From assembly GCA_015680685.1 (NCBI GenBank), contig MNCI01034067.1:1655-65654 (forward strand): a stretch of 64,000 nt of DNA. The letters are read 5' to 3'. Shown piece after piece: positions 1 to 11,800 of this stretch (position 1 is the stretch's first letter; every line of letters begins with the position of its first letter). Both the position numbers and the translations under genes were made by a program. Source of the DNA: Gnetum montanum (taxonomy: Eukaryota; Streptophyta; Gnetopsida; Gnetales; Gnetaceae). The notes under the pieces are model-generated. The model searched no databases and was not told the DNA's origin. It worked only from the letters and a program-made list of their open reading frames with translations.

Positions 1-539
1 TAAAATTGTAATATTTAATAAAATAATATTATTTTTTCCTAAAGCATATATCAATCACCAACATGAAAAATAACCTCTATGATGTGTGGAATAAGATGGC
101 AATGAAAAACATTTCATGACTATCATATTTTTATTATTTATTCACAAAAATAAGTACAGGACTCAAATATCCAAAAAGTGTACAAGTCTTCTATTTTGAA
201 AAAATTCAAAATATACGAAAATTATGAGGTAACTTCTAAAGGTCCACCTGTCATCCCATGTTCCTCTCCACATTTTCCTATCTATTCTAGCCTCTCTTCA
301 TTAAATTGCAAGAGTTAGAACCTCTTAACTAAGAAAGGTTATGTTATTTCCCTATCCATGGAGCATATAAGGATTTGGACCAAAAGTCTAAAGATATTGA
401 TTAAACAAAATTTCTCATTAGATATTTAAAATTATTCTAAAATCCAAAAAGCCAAAAATGCTACAAAGGTTTCAAAAATTTAAATAGTTTATATTTAATT
501 CATAAATCTTCAAAGGATAGATCTTATATACCATTATTT

Positions 540-1020
540 ATGTTGTTATTGAAATTACATTTCATATATTTTGTCTTACTTTTGCCAATTTTTAAGCCTT
601 TTTATTCTAGAGCATGTTTACACTTCTCCATTTTAGAAGTAATATTTTTGGAGTTGTATCCACTAACACAATATCATCTACAAATAGTGTACATCAAGGG
701 ATTTCATCCTATATTTTCATTGTTAATTCATCTATAATAATGATAAATAAGTACAGGCTAAGTGTAGACCCTCCAAATCTATTATGACTAAAAAACCAAA
801 TGTGGTTCCACAAATTCTAATTTTAGTAGTAGCTCCTTTATACATGTATTGAATCACTTTAATACATTTATCAAGGATGTTTTTCCTCTACAAGGCCCAC
901 CAAACAATATCTTTGTTTCTAAGTCAATTAAGATCAGATGTAGATTTTCTTTGTGATTTCTAAATTTCCCCATCAATTTTCATATCAAGAAAATAGCCTT
1001 AATAGTAGATATCCTTGGCA
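540..1020 (-). pseudogene. RTE-like LINE reverse transcriptase fragment
   Basis: Read on the minus strand in shifting frames, this stretch holds ordered RT motifs of the RTE-type non-LTR retrotransposons common in plants. Near 1010-950 is a STIKAIFLI...KLMGKF segment followed by a decayed counterpart of FIDLEKAYD. Near 860-820 is IQYMYKGATTKIRICG, and near 760-720 a decayed SPYLF...DELT. At about 690-645 is the catalytic block FVDDIVLVDTT, with the F-x-DD core kept. Several frameshifts and stops break it, so it is dead. Endonuclease and C-terminus were not found; the left part may run to about 200. The clade is inferred from motif wording, without an alignment. Confidence 0.7.
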
Positions 1021-2199
1021 TAGACCCAAATTAATGTTCTTATACTATTGATTCAAGTTTGAATAAAAGGAAATATGCATAATCCAATGTTTGTAAGGGC
1101 ATGATAATAAATAGAAAAAAAAAATACTTACAAGGGTAATTGGATTTCAACATTCAACTATAAAATATATAAAAGATCTATGTCTAGGTATTAATAGTTG
1201 TAAGAAGCAAAAAATAAAAAACCATAACAAAATATTTTAACAAGCATATTGTATTCATTTAAACAAACTAACAACAACAATAACAACATAATCTTATTAT
1301 TTAGTCTATGAAATGAAAAATAAGCTATCAAAATGTATCTAACATATTAAATTAAATAATAAAACCTATGCAAATTTTTAGGTTGTAACATCATATGTCT
1401 TTGTAGTCACATGGCTAATGGTAGTTCCACTAACGGATCACCCTTAGACATGAATCACATGTCTTTTTAGTTACATGTTGTTGAGGCTAGTCCTAAGATA
1501 TTTTCTTGATAGAGGTCTATCTTTGAACTTGGTCACACATCCTTCTAGTGATATATCAAGATTAGTTAAATTCAATAATTAATCAACTCTCCCACTTGAT
1601 AAAATTCTACCTTCAAACATGGGATAATATATCTTTCAAGTGGCTTACCAAGTGGGGTCATTTTTAAGATTTAATTTTTTTATCTCTTAATATCTCATAG
1701 TCCAAGTAGCTATATGTGCTAAAATAATGGGTCCCAAGATGACGTAAATAAATCTTCTTTATACCATGTTCTTTCCACCCTCCCTTAGTCTTTCCTACTT
1801 CATTCTAAGTTGTGTGATCATGAAGTTTATTAAAGTTTTTAGGATGATAAGGACAACATTATATCCATGGTAATAACCTCTTATTAATAGAAGATAGAGG
1901 AGTGACTAATGTGATATTACTAATCATTATAAATATAATACTTTCAGTGGAAAATACAAGATGATTATTATAACTTTATTGAACCTACAAAACCATGCAT
2001 ATAATCTTAAAATAATAAAAGAAAAATATAACCAAATTAATAATATTAAGACCATAGAGGAAATTAAAAAATATTTCAAAAAAAGAAAATAAAAATGGTT
2101 TTAAAGTAAAAATATTTAAGAAAGTCATAGAATCTTAAGAAATAGAAAAATATAAAGAAATATAAATATGAAAAGAAATGAAACAAATTCCAAAAAAAA
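1021..2199. other. AT-rich stretch without a recognised gene
   Basis: No credible coding region. The part at about 1750-2000 weakly resembles the spacer that follows gag in E1 (6110-6330), including the shared string cctcttattaatagaa. It may therefore be the downstream part of the old element E0. The rest is low-complexity AT-rich sequence. Confidence 0.4.
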
Positions 2200-3600
2200 A
2201 ATCCATGGTTTACCTTTCCTTGAATTAATTCATCTCCTTCATGACTAAGGTTATAGGTAGAGACTTAGATTTTGACCTTAAAAAAGAAGATTTCCTAACT
2301 TTATGCTAAAGACTAGTAGCTTCATTAGTTACCTACATATGAACTACACAAGTAGAATTTATTTGTTATGATTATGGTGATAGTTCCACTTTCACTTGGG
2401 ATAAAGGCACTAAAGGTGAAGAACTTTGAGATGAATGATGTACATAAGATGGGAACCAAGGAGTAGGGATAACATATATATGATATTTTGGAGGGTAATA
2501 ATGATATGTAGAAGAAGCAAGACTTTTTGAAAGAATTAGTTATTGAACAAAGTATCTATAAGGATCAAGTTGGTGGTATGGGTATTGTTATTATGGTGAT
2601 GACATTCCCTAAACTTGTGGAGTTTCCCACTATTGCTAATAACTCTCTTTGAGATGCTCTTTAATAAACTTTGAATTTAGAGCATAAGTACCTATTTCTT
2701 GTATAGTTAAAATCATTTGTGACATAACAGAACAAACACCCTTAGTATATTGGTATTGATAATAGTCACAACATTTATCATTATTTGTTTCTAAATTAGA
2801 TATTTCTTCATCAACAACTATTTTTCCTTTTATCCTTGATTGGTCCCTCTTCTTCTTTTTTAGCAACGCTTATTTGGATTTTGTTCCTTTTACCTATTCA
2901 TTTTTCTCCTATATTATTCATAACATGGTCAAAAAATTTTCAGAGATAGCATCCCCATATTTTGTTGACCTTTATAGATATGTTTAAGATTAATTTTTGA
3001 ATTGGAAAGACCTTTTGTTATATCATCTCTTGGATTATGTTCATTTCTTGAGATTCATAAATTTTTGCCTCTATGTTACTGAGATGTGGATCTCTATTGT
3101 ATTTCTCTATATCTTCTCTTTTTTGGACCTCTCCTTCCTCCTTAGTTATCTATAAGTTTTTGAATATGATAGGCTTTCAATTTTAATCATCACCCTTAAA
3201 CATAAATCCCAAGAGTCTCATGAGTTTTATTCCTTAGTCCATTGATAATATGATGAAGTTGTTCTTTTTAGAAGAAGTTATGGCCTGGGCATTTATTAAG
3301 TAGCATGTAATATCTTTCCTAGGTTGCATCTAATGACTCATGAGTGTCTTGCTTTTACCTCTAAATCTATTTTCTCTAATTAAATCTGTAAGTGTAAATT
3401 TGGTACTTTTTATCAAAGACTTCTAGCATAGTAGTCAATTTTTGGATTGGCTTTGGCTCTAAAAATCTATACCAACTTTCTAAATCTTTTGTTAAAGTTT
3501 TGAAAAATAACTATAATTGTTATCATTTACTTTCACCATTTTGTAAGGTACAAGCATCATGAAAGGCCTATAGATAACTTAAACTATGATATATTGGTCA
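2200..3600 (-). pseudogene. E0 gag, 3' part (degenerate)
   Basis: Minus-strand remnant of a Ty3/gypsy gag. The best preserved piece is 2866-2636. It aligns by eye with the C-terminal gag segment of T (45740-45910): a KGK(I/V)V basic stretch, an acidic N-D run, the C-x2-x-YQY...KG metal-knuckle-like segment, and the YALN...L motif. Between 3560 and 3000 are decayed counterparts of the retrotransposon gag domain (around the LQAFYDACAW position). The gene is cut at 3600 by insertion of E1; its 5' part resumes at 17115. Frameshifts and stops are frequent, so this is the oldest layer of the nest. Confidence 0.65.
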
Positions 3601-4362
3601 TGATGAGCAGTGAGGTACCCCTATGCTCAACCATACAAATATGAGCATGTACATGTGACCCGGTCAAACTTTGTGGATGGACTAGCTGTGGCACCTAGAT
3701 AGTTATACGTTGATCGTAGTTCGCTGTCTTCCCACCTGGGCTAGTATTTGCTTTGTCATGTATGGTTTAGTCTAGAGTGAGGTGTATGATGTGANTATTA
3801 CCAAGCGCACATTACTCGAAGCACTACTAGATACGCTACTGGGGTACCAAGTAGTCACACTTAAATGTTCGTGATTAAGACGTACTCATTCTGCATTTAA
3901 CGACAAAAATAGTAAATGATGATAAAATAAATATTAATTAATAAAATAATAAATAATAATTAATAATTAAATAATTAAAAAATAAGTGAATACTGCAATG
4001 ATGGAGTAATCTCGATCTTCATTGCTGATTGTGTGCATGTCCAAGTATGTCACACTTGAACAAAGGTTCTGTAAAATTACAAGCATCACACTACGAGCAT
4101 GCACTTGGGAAAAGGAACTGAAAATTAAGTAAAAATTAACAAAAAGACTCGACCCTAAGACTTACCGGCAACAAGACTCCTCCCCATGTGCCTGAGTGCT
4201 ATATTTATAGGCCAACACAGGAATCATGATATCATGTATACGATATCGTATCTAGGCTGAGATATCAGGTACCTGATATCTTATACTCAATATTGGGTAC
4301 CTGATATCTTGTACTTGATATCACGTACTCGATATCTGGGCCTGGCAAACCATGATTCATCA
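3601..4362 (-). repeat. 3' LTR of E1
   Basis: Begins TGATGAGCAG and ends GATTCATCA in plus coordinates. It is homologous to 16253-17109 but lacks about 155 bp at the single N (3795), where the text jumps from the tgtatgatgtga segment to the ttaccaag segment. It has about 60 bp more in the GATATC-rich U3. U3 (right end) holds GATATC-type hexamers mostly 14 bp apart between about 4228 and 4336. A TATA-like tatttata (complement) lies near 4202. Confidence 0.9.
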
Positions 4363-4371
4363 TGCCCCCAT
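4363..4371 (-). promoter_or_regulatory. Polypurine tract of E1
   Basis: Read on the minus strand the sequence is ATGGGGGCA directly abutting the LTR start TGATGA, preceded by a gatgag-ttttta-ttagtc block. The same arrangement occurs before the 3' LTRs of E2, E3, R, S and T. This is the expected primer site for plus-strand DNA synthesis. Confidence 0.85.
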
Positions 4372-4540
4372 GACTAAATAAAAACTCATCCTCAAGTCAA
4401 ACAAAGTGAGGAACAAGTTCATTTAATTACAAATAGTGGATAGGTATGGGAATATTGAATGACCATGGATTGTTTCATGCTGCAGTGTGGGATTAAATAA
4501 AATTTGAACATAGCCACAAAGTACAAAACTTATGGAACTC

Positions 4541-4965
4541 ATGTGATTCTCAGTGGTGGTGGCTTTTCCATGGGTGCCTTTCCTTTGTCTTGTGCTCCAG
4601 GCTTCTGAAATTGATACCTTTGAAAAAGTGCCTAAAGTTTTTCCTCTTTTGTCTGAGGATCATGAGTCGTCCATGTTGATGTTCCAGTGTTTGATGGAGT
4701 TTGCACTTCCCACAGACATGATAGTTGCATTAGCTTTGACGTACCATGCCACAAATAGCCATCGTTCCTCTTCATAGGCTCTGGCCCTAACCTCTTTACC
4801 TTTTGCTTAGCTAGATTGTGTAGTGACAAGAGTTTCCTAATGGCTGTTGAATGATTGTGCCTCTTGCTTTGCATGTTTTGCAGGAGGTCCTTAGCCTATC
4901 CCTCCTCTTGGGCATTTAGCTACACCTTAAAAAAGTCCTCCTTGCTATCCTCTTTTAGGGGCCAT
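4541..4965 (-). pseudogene. ORF2 remnant of E1 (both ends joined by a large internal deletion)
   Basis: The minus-strand ATG at 4965 opens MAPKRG, matching the start of ORF2 in E3 (MASKRR...) for about 35 codons with stops. The reading then passes directly to the C-terminal part: a YEEERW...YVKAN segment, a WEVQTPSNTG segment, TKEEKL and a terminal PPPLRIT before the stop. These match the last ~130 codons of E3 ORF2 (27042 to about 27330). The middle, about 2.4 kb in E3 including the transposon-like domain and most of the coiled coil, is absent. The protein is therefore not functional. Matching starts and ends show that ORF2 is a normal part of family II. Confidence 0.8.
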
Positions 4966-4995
4966 CTATAATCACACAAGGATCGATTGTTAGTA
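4966..4995 (-). promoter_or_regulatory. Putative 3' splice acceptor before ORF2 (E1)
   Basis: On the minus strand a TACTAAC branch-site match (complement at 4989-4995) is followed about 22 nt later by TATAG immediately before the ORF2 ATG. E3 has the same TACTAAC and spacing with TGCAG. A spliced subgenomic mRNA is inferred; no donor site was assigned. Confidence 0.55.
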
Positions 4996-4999
4996 AGGT

Positions 5000-6403
5000 T
5001 TCTTAAAGAAATTTGATTATCTTATACCTTACTCATTGCCTTTAATAAATGTTTAATTCATTGCATAGTGTGATTCTTGAGTTAGAGATTTTTCAAGGAA
5101 GTTGCCCTCAAAGTTTAATGTCAGACCTGATCTATTTAGGTGACACATAAAAGGACATGTAATGGTTTTGAGGAACGTTCAATAAAATGATGACAAAGGA
5201 AAAAATAGATTTGGCAAGGGAGTACTCAGAGGGTATAAAATGATGTGGTGGTGCGCAACAAGTACAAATTACAAAAGTCACACAAGTGGGTCCTCCCCAA
5301 AGTAGGTTCTAACCTATAATGCCCTTGCGTAACCACACCTTAAAATGTCTGTAGGCACTATAAGGGTTAAATGCAATCCACACCTATGTAAAAAAACACA
5401 CATATGTTAAGCACTACCATTATGAGGTATGAATTCTATGCCACACAAGACACAATAGAAGTACTTGGACCATGAGATGAGATGAATTATAGAAGGTATT
5501 GTAGAGATCAGGATGTGAGGTAACTTACCTTGGGCATAATGTATCCTAAGTGTTGTGTGTGATTAAAGTACCATTAGCCTTTCACTCCAAGATCAAAACC
5601 AAGTCCATACCTATGATCAGTGACATCACATTGTTTCATCCCAATGATAGACAACCATAAGAGCATCACAACAACAAGGCGTATGATCACTTGACATTTT
5701 GTGAAAGGGAGGAGTGATTCAAATTTTTCTGTGGCACATTTTTTCTTTGTCTTTTCTTTTATGCTTCATTTCTTCTTCTTTTTTCTTGCTTCTCTTTTTT
5801 TCTTGTCTTTTTCTTCTTCCGACCACTTCTTGCAGTTTGTCTTTCCCAAAATGATCCAAAGAAGCTACCAACCTTCAGGCATGGGTGCATGTCTTTTCAG
5901 TGGAACCTCCCAGAATAGCATTGAGTTCCTTTATTGAGTGCCTTTATCACAACTCTTACTTCCATTTTTCGTTAGATCTACAAGGATCTTAGTACAACCA
6001 AGTTGCATGATAGCACTTACAGATGTCACCAAAGAGAATTCACAAGTCTCCTTGATGTCACACCCTTTTCATTCCCTCTTAGTTTGTCACTCTTCACTCT
6101 GGGCATAATGAGTACAAAGTTACTTTAAGTTTTAATGATAATAAGAATATCATCATACCTAGAGTAGAACCTCTTATTAATAGAATGGGTGGGTGGATGT
6201 TGTGGGCTCACTATCTAAATTAGTCACTTGTGACTTGATAGCATAGAAAAACACCTCAATTGACAAGGCACAAGAGTATTTTTTCCACAGATGAGATTAC
6301 CCTTAAGAAGATAAAACAACAAATTGAAAGATGGAAAATTAGAAAATGAAAAATCAGAAAAATAAAATAAAATTGTAAAACCAAAGAAAAAGAAAAACAT
6401 TTG
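5000..6403 (-). other. E1 spacer between gag and ORF2
   Basis: Noncoding. It is homologous to the E3 spacer (29845-31742) and, in short blocks, to the 3' region of family I. Two shared blocks are tttggggaggaccca (complement near 5295) and acccatgcctaaaggtt (complement near 5880). It contains a pyrimidine run at 5737-5820, which is purine-rich in the sense strand. Confidence 0.6.
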
Positions 6404-7742
6404 CTAATTTTTATTGTTAGAATGGGGGATGTCCCCCATGAATGAACCTTTGATTATGGCAAGAATTAATCAATGGAAAGTTTGGATCCATACATGTTGG
6501 AAATATTTGGGTTCGGTCATATCCAAACCACTAGGTGTCTTTTGGTATAGTGGCAGGAATGTACCCAAATTGAGGTTCACACACTTGATTAAAGTAGGCA
6601 TAGTGGGGCAAATTATAAGATGTGGTCATGTGATAAGAAGCTGACCCACTATGGTGCTTGTGACCATAAGATGGTATGCAAAGATGGATATGTCTTCCCA
6701 CATTGTTATATTCATTAAGCTGCATGGTTGTTGGGGTATTGGTTGGTGGCCTAGATAAGATAATAGGAGGCGTTGAGTTTGAGGAGGAAGGTGCATCACA
6801 ATGTTGGGCTTGTGCTAAGTTGGAGGGTGCAATGGTTTCAGAATCGTGCTATCTCCTTCTATGGCCATGCCTAAAGAGAGGACACTTCCGACGTTGTGGA
6901 GGATTTCTGCTATTGTTGATAGTAGTAGCACAAGTAATGTTCATGGGTTGGTGCTGTGGTGAAAAACCTTCAGGTACAATTGGTGGTGATGTAGAAGGAG
7001 GTGAAGGATGCGAATATTGAGAGCAAGGAAAAGTGTGAGGAACATGAGTTGGTGACCTCGTAGGAGAGGACATGGATTGATGATACTTAGGGGAGTGATA
7101 ACAATGAGGTGAAGTAGAGGGTGTTGATCCAGTTGGAGAAACAAGGTGTTGAATATAATAAGCACTTGGTTTCGGGTGATACGAAGGGTGTGGCCAATTT
7201 GGTAATGGCCTCCCCCACGACTAGGGGTTTTGCCATTGTGGTTGAGCACAGTACTGAGGCTAGTAAGAATTTACCCATGGATAGTACGATGAGTTGTGGA
7301 ATTGCCCATAAAGTTGTGGGATAGGGATGCGCCCAACCATGTACTTTTGCACAAAATATGGATGTAACATTCTTTCCCAATGCTCATGTCGATGTGACAA
7401 GATTGGGCATTGGCCTCTTCGGTGATCTTACAAGCAAACATCACATTGATACTTATGTTTTGTGGTTGAGCCCCTATCCTCATTCTTTTTAGTTCTTCTT
7501 CTTGATTGTCGAATGGTGTTTTGTCCTATTTCTAGGTTTGGTATCCTTTGTTTGTTTTGGTGATCAAGGTTATCTTGCATGGGTCTCCTTCTAATAATGT
7601 CTACATATTCCCTACATTTTTCATGTGTCCACTCTGTCATCTTGTTGAACTTTGCCTCAATTTCATCTAGTGATTTTAGTACTAGCAAAGGTAGAAATGG
7701 TTTCACCTCCTCGAGGTGAGTTGATTTTTCCTCTTTATGATT
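6404..7742 (-). pseudogene. E1 gag, 3' half
   Basis: Continues the gag interrupted by E2 at the ATGGA target site. Reading leftwards, a charged EIEAKFNKM...W segment is followed by the metal-knuckle-like C-x2-C...CP...H region near 7440-7380. A long proline-, serine- and histidine-rich tail follows (7250-6850), and the gene ends with MGDIPHSNNKN and a stop at 6404-6406. E3 gag ends with the same MGDIPHSNNK. No protease follows, which separates family II from family I. There are several in-frame stops and at least one frameshift. Confidence 0.75.
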
Positions 7743-7758
7743 ATGGATGATCAGACGC

Positions 7759-7871
7759 GATATGCACAAGCCGCGATATCGCGTACGCGATATCGTGGCC
7801 GCCGCAATATCACATCGTTCCCTACAATATCATGTACACGATATCGCGGTCCACCACCAAATCTATAAATA
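7759..7871 (+). promoter_or_regulatory. U3 palindrome array and TATA box of E2
   Basis: GATATC or one-base variants begin at 7759, 7775, 7789, 7806, 7826 and 7840, giving spacings of 16, 14, 17, 20 and 14. A TATAAATA box follows at 7864-7871. GTAC motifs lie between some of the hexamers. The promoter role is inferred from position in the LTR. Confidence 0.7.
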
Positions 7872-8118
7872 AGAGGTGGCACTCCCCTCATTTCCCATCA
7901 TAGGCTAGAAGTAGCGAAGCTCTCGTGGATTGATCACCCCAGAGATAGAATATTTTCCATGTGCTCGCAGTAGGAGTTCCCCAAGTGAACGGTTCTTTAT
8001 TCGAGCATCTTTGTATCTGAACGCAAGTTGTGTATAGCAATAAAGATGAGCTTTGTGGATAAACCTTGCAGTACATGGATAGGTTTATTTAATGTTATTT
8101 ATTGCTTTCCTAGTAAGC

Positions 8119-8305
8119 GTGGCATGAGTACGACTTGGTTACGAGCATTGACGAATGTGTACGGCTAGCCAAGGAATCGGCTACTCATCGCGATTAGATT
8201 CTCTCACCCTTACCTCCTAGAACGTGGGACAAGTACGACTTGATTACGAGCATCTACGGATGTGTACGGCTAGTCAAGGAATCGGCTGCTTGTCACACTT
8301 AGGCT
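8119..8305 (+). repeat. Internal 105-bp tandem duplication in E2 LTR
   Basis: Units start at about 8119 and 8224. Each contains an agtacgactt(g)gattacgagcat block and a gtgtacggctag(c/t)caaggaatcgg block. The 3' LTR has both units (about 14422 and 14527), so the duplication predates this insertion. Confidence 0.8.
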
Positions 8306-8716
8306 AGTTAGGTGCCTCAGTACGACCACTTCGAGCACGTGCGTTACGTGTGGTAATCCCAGTAACGATTAGCGTTTGGTAGCCACAGTTGCATAGTTCA
8401 GGGTGTGTACGGTAAGTGGGAATGGATGCTGACGCTAGTTAATTTAGACTTAGGTCCTTAGTTAGAGTAGTTAGTTCTCTCAACCCTTCACCCTTTAGCA
8501 TAGGAGATAAACCAGAAAAGACCAAAAAAATCATATACCTCGGACTTACTTAACCATACACCGTGACAACAACAAGTAAGTCTGGGAAGACAACGAATGA
8601 TTAACCCCAAGTGTTCCATGGGGCGTTTAGGCATTTAGTCTATGGAGTTCGACCGGATCGCATGTGCTACGCTCGTTTCGTATGGTTGAGTGTAGGGGTA
8701 CCTCACCACTCATCAT

Positions 8717-8734
8717 TGGCGCCGTTGCCGGGGA
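8717..8734 (+). promoter_or_regulatory. Primer binding site of E2 (tRNA-Asp)
   Basis: TGGCGCCGTTGCCGGGGA follows the 5' LTR after one base. It is complementary to the 3' end of plant tRNA-Asp as I know it (ending CCCCGGCAACGGCGCCA). It is the only undecayed copy here; the others show mainly C-to-T and G-to-A changes. Confidence 0.93.
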
Positions 8735-8856
8735 CTAAGTGTTTTTACGCCAATTAGAACATTAGGAAATCTTTCACATCGTTGTGAGCGTTAACGAACC
8801 TTTGGGTTAATTAGTTAGATAAGAACATATATAACGGTGAACAGCACACCAATAAA

Positions 8857-11800
8857 ATGGCTTCTTCTCATAAGGTTAACTCACCTAGGAATAACACGGA
8901 AGACAGTCAGCAACATACACATAACCTAAACCAGCCAAGTCCTAAACAATATAAGATAGTTTATACTCATCTCGATGAGTATATTCCTGATTACACTTTT
9001 ATCCTCCATCAGGATGAACAGTTGCACTGGAGAGATTTGTTTGGTAACATAGTTTTACCACTAGACCGATCTATTCCGAACATGCTCTTCCGTGCCTTAG
9101 CACAGATTGGCATGCAGGACTTATTCGCTGAATGCGTTGCTGGAGAATATGATATAAGGGATTATCATCCCATCACTTTACAACGTATGAGGGACGAAAG
9201 GTAGGAGAGCCAACACTCATTGTTGAAGGGCAAGGTCCCCCATGTCCTTAGTGAAATAGGAGACGAGGAACCCCTCATAACGGGTTTCTTAGAAAATGAT
9301 GTTCCTCCTCCTCACAATGGTGAAGAGGTTAGGCATCAGAGCCTACGATCAACTGTACATGCTACAGGCTCTTATCCCTATGAACACCAACTGTTCACAG
9401 CAGGAATAACCACTCATACTAAGGACAGACACTTTGATCGTCACAACGATCGGGGCTGAAGCAACCGAAGAGAAGGTAAGAAACATCGCCATGGTGATGG
9501 ATCCCCTTCCTCTTTTCCTTCATCTCACCATTCACACTCTCCTTCCACATCTGGGCACAACCATCGTGAGCACAATGGAGAGGGTAAAAGTAAGGGAGAT
9601 GAAAGACCTCGATAGGAAGGTCAGGAGTTAAGACAAGGGCAAGGACGTAGGGAGAGTAGGGAACCACCACGAAGACATCACAGACGTCATGATAGAGATG
9701 ATCATGATGAACCCTTACTCGCAACCCGAAGCATGCTAGACATCACAAAGGCAGTTAGGATCCCCACAAGGCATTTAAAGGATAGTTGGATCAAGCGATT
9801 AGACATGAACAATATCCCATGATTCGGAGGGAGATACAATGCTGATCTGCAAAATCATTTGCAGGCATTCCACGATGCCTGTGCCTTGCTAAATATAGAA
9901 AATGAGTGGCAGAAGCTTAAGTTGTTCCCAAGGACACTCACTAAAGAAGCAGAGAGCTAGTACCGGTCCTTAGAACCGAAAACCATTAGGAGGTGGAGTA
10001 CGATGCTCAAATTGTTCAACAACAAATATCAAACGTACTCCAGAGTGTTCAATTTTCGTAAGCAGATCCAAGGCTGGAAATAAGGTGCTTATGAACCCTT
10101 GGATGCTACCATGGCCTGTTACTATACACTATTACATCGTTTCCCGGGCCATGGGTACGCATAGCGGGATCAACTTCACCACATCATGGATGGGTTAAGA
10201 AATGAAACGAGAAGAACTCTTGGGACTTACGCCCAAGGGAGACTTTCCCAACTTAGAGCCCATGAAGTTGAAAGTTTGTTGGAACAAGTAGCGCAAGAAG
10301 AGGGTGAGCTACGTAAGAGGGAAAGTGCGGAAGAATACAACCGCGATCTCTCCCTTCGTAAGAAGGAAGTGAAATTCTGTGATGAGGAGGATGAGTCACC
10401 ACTCGAAGAGTTGGTGAATCGGAAAACCTTGCCGATCCAAAAGTTAACAATTGAGGTATCGGCTAAGGTAGACCAAATGTGGGATTCCTTAGACTCAAGA
10501 AAAGAAATAGTCTTAAAAATCGTAGAAGAGTCTAAGGTAGAATAAAGTAGTAACAAAGGCAAAACCAAGTAGAGAAACTTAAGCCCTGCACATAACAAGG
10601 ATAAGGGGAAAATTCCTATCTTTAATGAGGCTGTGAATTCTGATACAGATGATGATAGTGGATGTGAAGTCTGCTACTATGACCATCCTAAGGGATGTTT
10701 CCCAATTATCTCACATTTGCAGGAGTCTGGGGTGTATGCGTTAAATCCAAGACTTAATCAATGGCAAACACCCCGAAGGTTACCTTATCCATAAGGTAAC
10801 CCAAGGCAGTTCCACCAACCCTTAACATATTACCCAAGTGGAACGCCTGCATAGCCTATTGGACAACATCAGCAGTGGCAATACCCATAGTCATGGGGGA
10901 TGCCACCGCCAACACATCAATACCCTTATCGGTAGCCCGATCCTTATGGTTATTATGTGCAGCAATCGATTTCTCTAAGTGACTTTATGGGTCACGCAAC
11001 CCCCAACCGTCACTACCAAGCTCGGGAGTACTTCCGAAGGACTCCTTCTCCTCCAGGAGACACTCCATACCCATACCATACTCCTAATCCATCTGCACAT
11101 CTTCCACCTCAAGTAGTTCCTGTAGCACCTCCTGCTCTAACAATGCAAGGGGAACTTCCTCCTCAACCGCAGCAACGTCACGCCGCGAGAGCTGTAAATA
11201 TCCAACCTGTTGCTAGTTCTGACAACTGTAAAAAGAGAAGACCTTACTTCAGAACCAAAATCCTAGAAAAACTCTTGCAACAACAAGCGGTTGAGACCAT
11301 GTATAGGCCTCTAACCACTAACGCTTCGGAGAACCCTTTAGTCCAACAACTAAGTACGCAAACGGTTATGTTGACACATACTGTAATTGACTGGATAAAG
11401 GTGGGCCACATTCCCAGGAAGCTATCTGACCCTGGGAACCCCTTAATTCATTTACAGATCATCGGAAATGCACCACATCAAGCTCTTCTTGACTTAGGTT
11501 CCAGAGTCAACCTAATTTCACATAAGATGTAGCAAGCCTGGAACCTGCCCCAACTTAAGAAGAGTAACATACAACTGGAGTTGGCTGACCAGTCCATCAC
11601 CATTCCCTTAGGATTGGTGGAGGACATTATCACCATTGTGTGTGGGTGGTCATAGCCAGCTGATTTCCTGGTGATTGAGGTTAACAACGAAGGGGGATTT
11701 CCCATTATAATGGAAAGGCCGTGGCTAAGTACCGTAGACGCGTACCTAGGAATCCGTGATGTTTCCTTGGAAATTTCTAAGATGAATATTTACGGAAAGA

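Larger units (their letters stand above)
7748..8715 (+). repeat. 5' LTR of E2
   Basis: Starts TGATCAGACG (the 3' copy has TGATGAGACG) and ends CACTCATCA, 968 bp. It contains a GATATC palindrome array, a TATAAATA box, an AATAAA signal (8039-8044) and an internal 105-bp duplication. It is CpG-rich compared with the other LTRs, which suggests a younger age. Confidence 0.93.

Noticed and set aside
540-737. 65-codon plus-strand ORF
   Set aside because: It lies opposite the RTE-like RT motifs on the minus strand and shows no domain of its own.
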